A DNA stretch of 64,000 nt, taken from positions 248,001-312,000 of the forward strand of contig JAFEEG010000019.1 in NCBI GenBank assembly GCA_018241225.1, in the 5' to 3' direction. The position numbers and the translations under genes were made by a program. This stretch comes from Pseudomonadota bacterium. Lineage in GTDB: Bacteria; Pseudomonadota; Gammaproteobacteria; Burkholderiales; Burkholderiaceae_C. Below are positions 61,049 through 64,000 of the stretch, piece by piece. Position 1 is the first letter of the stretch; every line of letters starts with the position of its first letter. The notes under the pieces were generated by a model. It was not told the DNA's origin. It ran no database searches and worked only from the letters and a program-made list of their open reading frames with translations.

Positions 61049-61531
61049 ATGAAAACAGCCAGCTCGCCTTGGCGCCACCTGTGGCTGGCAATTCCCTTGT
61101 ATGTCCTCGCGGCGCATGCCAGTGCCGCAGTGGTGAGCAATCCGCCGATTCGCATGGCACCAGACGGTGTCGAGTACATGTGCGGTGGCAGCGGGCAGGC
61201 CGAGGCGGCTTTCATGGAGACGGTCGCGCCCCGCTGGGCAGCGAGCTTCCAGTTCGCGATGAACCAGGCCGGCAACGAGCGCGCCAGGGTGACTGGCGTG
61301 AAGTTGGTGGTCACTGACGCCTACAACGGCTACCGCGTTCTGGACGTGATGGCAGATGCACCGCATCTGCTGGCGCGCCTGGCGCCCGGCAGCTACAAGG
61401 TGGAGGCCACGCTGGATGGCCTGACCCTGATCCAGCCCTTGACGGTGGTCAGGGGCATGGGCGCCAGGGCCACGTTCGTCTGGCCGTCCAACCTCATGGC
61501 GCCGGAGCCCGCGCAGGCCTCCCTGCACTAG
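61049..61531 (+). CDS. secreted protein of unknown function (paralogue 1)
   Basis: A 160-aa protein with a signal peptide (residues about 1-30, LWLAIPLYVLAAHASA). The mature part keeps a pattern shared with the next gene: NPPI, GVEYMCGGSG, MxxVxPRWAxxFQF, LLARLAPGSYKVEATLDG and FVWP. The last part looks like a small Ig-like/carboxypeptidase-regulatory beta-sandwich. Two cysteines may not be paired. ATG 61049 is the first start followed by a signal peptide; the frame is open 90 bases upstream. No functional family recognised. Confidence 0.72.
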   Translation: MKTASSPWRHLWLAIPLYVLAAHASAAVVSNPPIRMAPDGVEYMCGGSGQAEAAFMETVAPRWAASFQFAMNQAGNERARVTGVKLVVTDAYNGYRVLDVMADAPHLLARLAPGSYKVEATLDGLTLIQPLTVVRGMGARATFVWPSNLMAPEPAQASLH

Positions 61532-61583
61532 CCTGGGCCCTTGCCTTAAGGGCGCGCTAAGCCGCCAGGCGCAGAGTCATCGC

Positions 61584-61610
61584 CGTGGCCCGAGGATGGG
61601 CCACGTTCTT
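61584..61610 (+). terminator. possible terminator between the two paralogues
   Basis: CGTGGCCC (61584-61591) pairs with GGGCCACG (61598-61605), followed by TTCTT. It ends 18 bp before the start of the second paralogue, so it could also be a leader structure. Confidence 0.4.
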
Positions 61611-61627
61611 CATGAAAGGACTCGACC

Positions 61628-62122
61628 ATGACTGGGCATCTGACGAAGAAGAAAAACCCGGCCTATGTTGCGGCCATGCTGTGCACGGGCGTTGTGCTGT
61701 CATTGGCTGGCATCGGGGCACAGGCTGCCGCCTTCAACCCGCCGATCTACGTGGCGCACGGCATCGAGTACATGAGCGGCGGCATCGGTTCGGACGAGGC
61801 GCAGCTGATGCGAGTCGTCGAGCCTCGCTGGCCGGCTGTCTTCGAGTTTGCTGTCAAGGATGGGAAAAGCGCGGACTTTGCCGCCGACGTGGTGCTGACG
61901 GTGCGCGACGCCCAGGGCAAGGTGATCCTGGACCAGGTCCATTCGACAGGCCCCTACCTGGTGGCTCGCCTCGAGCCTGGCCGCTACACGGCCGAAGCGG
62001 TGCTGGGAGGCCAGAAGATCCAGCGCGAGATTTCGGTTCTGGGCCCCGGCACGTCGACCAAGAACGTGTTCGAGTGGCCGCAAGGCACCGACACCTCGAA
62101 AACCGCCAGTACGAGTTCCTGA
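61628..62122 (+). CDS. secreted protein of unknown function (paralogue 2)
   Basis: A 164-aa protein. After a basic N-terminus (HLTKKKNP) comes a signal peptide to about residue 37 (VVLSLAGIGAQAAA). It shares with the preceding gene NPPIYVA, GIEYMSGGIG, VEPRWPAVFEFAV, YLVARLEPGRYTAEAVLGG and FEWP, so they are tandem duplicates that have diverged. The mature protein has no cysteine. A periplasmic or outer-surface role is inferred from the signal only. Start at 61628 has AAAGGA 9 bases upstream. Confidence 0.75.
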   Translation: MTGHLTKKKNPAYVAAMLCTGVVLSLAGIGAQAAAFNPPIYVAHGIEYMSGGIGSDEAQLMRVVEPRWPAVFEFAVKDGKSADFAADVVLTVRDAQGKVILDQVHSTGPYLVARLEPGRYTAEAVLGGQKIQREISVLGPGTSTKNVFEWPQGTDTSKTASTSS

Positions 62123-62229
62123 GACTGCGTGCATCGCCAATCCGGCATTCGAGACGAATGACAGCTTGCGATGCACGTTGTCGCGTGCGCTTCAAGCAAA
62201 TATTGATGCACTGCAGCATACTTGTCTGA

Positions 62230-63399
62230 ATGGCGCTTCTTCCGATCACCACCATCGTTGCACTGCTGCATGCGCTGCTCGCGGTGCGCTTGCTGCCGGC
62301 GCTTGCCGAGCGCACGGCCGCATGGCCGGTGCTGGCCGTCGCGCTGGTGATTTCTGCGCTGAGCATGCCCTTGCCCTTCCTGGCTCGCAGGCGCTTGCCG
62401 ATACCGGGCTGGCTCAAGTGGACAGGCCTGGTCAGCATGGGGTGGTTCTCCTCGCTGTTCGTGCTGAGCGTGCTGCGTGACCTGCTCCTGCTGGGCCACT
62501 GGCTGTTTGCCCAGGCAGACGTGGCCGGCGGCAATGCGTGGCGCACGACAAGCGCGCTGGTGGTGCCTGTGGCGGCGACCTTCATCACGCTGGTGGGCTA
62601 TTTCAACGCGCGGCGCACCGCACGGGTGCGACGGGTGGACATTCCGATTTCGCGCCTGCCAAGCCAGCTCGAAGGTTTCACCATTGCGCAGCTGAGCGAC
62701 ATCCACGTCGGGCCGACCATCCGGGTGCGCTACATCGAGCGGATCGTCAATGCTGTCAACCGCCTGGGGGCGGACATGGTGGCCATCACCGGTGACCTGG
62801 TAGACGGCACGGTGGCCGAGCTGCGCACGCACGTGGCGCCGCTGGGCAGACTCAAGGCGCGGCACGGCACCTACGTGGTCACCGGCAACCACGAGTACTA
62901 CGCTGGCGCCCACGCGTGGGTCGACGAGTTGCGCCGCCTGGGCTTGAACGTGCTGATGAACGAGCACGTCGTGCTGCAGACGCAGAACGTGAGCGGTGCC
63001 CAGACGGACGAAGAAGTACACGAGAGCGCTCTGGTGGTGGCCGGCGTCACCGACTACACCGCCGGCCACTTCGACCAAACCCATGCGAGTGACCCCGAAG
63101 GAGCCGTGCGTGATGCCCCGCCGCAGGTGCACACGCGCGTCTTGCTGGCGCACCAGCCGCGCAGTGCCATTGCTGCGGCGCAGGCAGGCTACCAGCTGCA
63201 GTTGTCGGGCCACACGCACGGCGGCCAGTTCTTTCCCTGGAACCTGTTCGTTCCTTTGCAGCAGCCGTTCACGGCAGGGCTGCACCGCCTGCACGACATG
63301 TGGGTGTACGTCAGCCGCGGAACAGGCTACTGGGGCCCTCCAAAGCGTTTTGGGGCCCCGTCGGAGATCACCCTGCTTCGCCTGGTGCAGGCGGCCTGA
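62230..63399 (+). CDS. membrane-bound metallophosphoesterase
   Basis: A 389-aa protein. Residues 1-125 contain four hydrophobic segments; residues about 150-385 are a calcineurin-type phosphoesterase with all motifs: LSDIHVG, TGDLVDG, TGNHEYY, LAHQP and SGHTHGGQ. This layout matches the YaeI/YkuE-type group, which acts on membrane-linked phosphodiesters; exact substrate unknown. The end overlaps the opposite-strand YbhN-type gene by 32 bases. Confidence 0.9.
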   Translation: MALLPITTIVALLHALLAVRLLPALAERTAAWPVLAVALVISALSMPLPFLARRRLPIPGWLKWTGLVSMGWFSSLFVLSVLRDLLLLGHWLFAQADVAGGNAWRTTSALVVPVAATFITLVGYFNARRTARVRRVDIPISRLPSQLEGFTIAQLSDIHVGPTIRVRYIERIVNAVNRLGADMVAITGDLVDGTVAELRTHVAPLGRLKARHGTYVVTGNHEYYAGAHAWVDELRRLGLNVLMNEHVVLQTQNVSGAQTDEEVHESALVVAGVTDYTAGHFDQTHASDPEGAVRDAPPQVHTRVLLAHQPRSAIAAAQAGYQLQLSGHTHGGQFFPWNLFVPLQQPFTAGLHRLHDMWVYVSRGTGYWGPPKRFGAPSEITLLRLVQAA

Positions 63400-64000
63400 C
63401 AGGCCTGCGAGCGCCTCCTGGCGATGACCGGATGCGCAAGCTCCGGGCGCGCATCTCGGTCAGCGCGTAGGCCAGGCTGGCCAGCATGAGCGGCAGCAGG
63501 TAGTAGATGCCGCGATAGGCCAGCAGCGCCGCCAGCAACTGGTCTGGCGCAACCCGGTAGGACAGGAGGGCCACGAAAACCGTCTCCAGAACGCCCAGGC
63601 CGCCTGGGATGCGGACGATCAGCGTCGCCATGGCGGAGGTCAGCAGCACGGCCAGCACGTGCGGATACGCCACCCGGCCCTGCAGCAGCACCCAGACCAC
63701 GCAGGCGACCAGCGACCAGTTCAGGCCAGCCACGAGCAGTTGCAGCGCCGCCATTCGCACCCCCGGCGGCTCGATGGCGTGGCCGCGCACGTTCCAGCGG
63801 CGTTCATGGGCCCAGGCACAGAAAAGCACGTAGCCAGCCGCAATGGCAAGGGCCAGGCAGCCGACGATGCGCAAGCCGCCGCTGTCGAGCTTCCAGTCCG
63901 GCGGCAGGTCCGGAGGCCAGAACAGGAAGGCCACCCCCGTCACCATGAGGTAGCCGGTCCAGTTGGTCAGCAGGCTGACGCCCACGATGCGCGTGATGTC
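63368..64000 (-). CDS. YbhN-type lysylphosphatidylglycerol-synthase-like membrane protein (5' end outside window)
   Basis: The frame stays open to the right edge, so the gene begins beyond the window. The visible 211 residues contain about five hydrophobic helices and the pattern ATLIVRIPGGLGVLETVFVALL, then YRGIYYLLPLMLASLAYAL, typical of the UPF0104/YbhN group of flippase-like proteins. The C-terminus is basic and Pro-rich (GGARRPVRPPAPGEAG) and overlaps the 3' end of the phosphoesterase gene. Lipid-related transport is inferred from the family. Confidence 0.85.
   Translation of the reverse strand, partial: DITRIVGVSLLTNWTGYLMVTGVAFLFWPPDLPPDWKLDSGGLRIVGCLALAIAAGYVLFCAWAHERRWNVRGHAIEPPGVRMAALQLLVAGLNWSLVACVVWVLLQGRVAYPHVLAVLLTSAMATLIVRIPGGLGVLETVFVALLSYRVAPDQLLAALLAYRGIYYLLPLMLASLAYALTEMRARSLRIRSSPGGARRPVRPPAPGEAG

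Overview
The window is bacterial chromosome of high GC content, densely packed with genes. It carries the replication and translation core cluster rpmH-rnpA-yidD-yidC-mnmE on the minus strand and dnaA-dnaN-gyrB on the plus strand. Gene content points to Betaproteobacteria, order Burkholderiales, most likely a Comamonadaceae member of Variovorax type: metX-metW, surA-lptD next to an AmgK-like kinase, an RRM-type Gly-rich RNA-binding protein, and a NorR/Hmp nitric-oxide module. The lineage is inferred from protein resemblance; no rRNA or tRNA gene was seen.

Left part (1-14.3 kb): a truncated diheme cytochrome c, an FKBP isomerase with a His-rich tail, pirin, an AraC/GyrI regulator followed at once by an amidase, a small monooxygenase, a lipoprotein, gapdh and transketolase on the minus strand, then a speD-like AdoMet decarboxylase overlapping a MurU-like nucleotidyltransferase, a large Gly-rich lipoprotein and Xaa-Pro aminopeptidase.

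14.3-20.3 kb is the most unusual block. It is a compact minus-strand operon encoding an SPFH/SHOCT protein, a DUF4178 zinc-ribbon membrane protein, a DUF350 membrane protein, a membrane-embedded spermidine-synthase-like protein and a Tat/lipobox flavoprotein resembling an amine oxidase. With the speD-like gene about 5 kb away it looks like a membrane-associated polyamine or membrane-stress system.

20.5-40 kb: malic enzyme, a secreted barnase-type RNase with its barstar inhibitor, outer-membrane biogenesis (lptD, surA) with rsmA, amgK and rsmE, a transporter, hydrolases, bactofilin, YigZ and methionine synthesis (metX-metW). metX carries a leader matching the SAM-II riboswitch followed by a terminator. 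The next gene, a Mn-exporter-type membrane protein, carries a leader matching the yybP-ykoY manganese riboswitch.

40-51.5 kb: an RNA-binding protein, the Kdo/LPS operon kdsD-kdsC-lptC with a short-chain dehydrogenase, a KefC-type antiporter, a zinc-ribbon/cyclic-nucleotide-binding pair, then mnmE, yidC, yidD, rnpA and rpmH.

51.9-64 kb: dnaA, dnaN, gyrB, then norR divergent from hmp with a clear sigma-54 promoter. A 750-bp gene-free, AT-richer region (60.3-61.05 kb) follows, with DnaA-box-like sites and a DnaA-trio-like repeat; it is a good candidate for the chromosomal origin. The window ends with two tandem secreted paralogues of unknown function, a membrane metallophosphoesterase and a truncated YbhN-type membrane protein.
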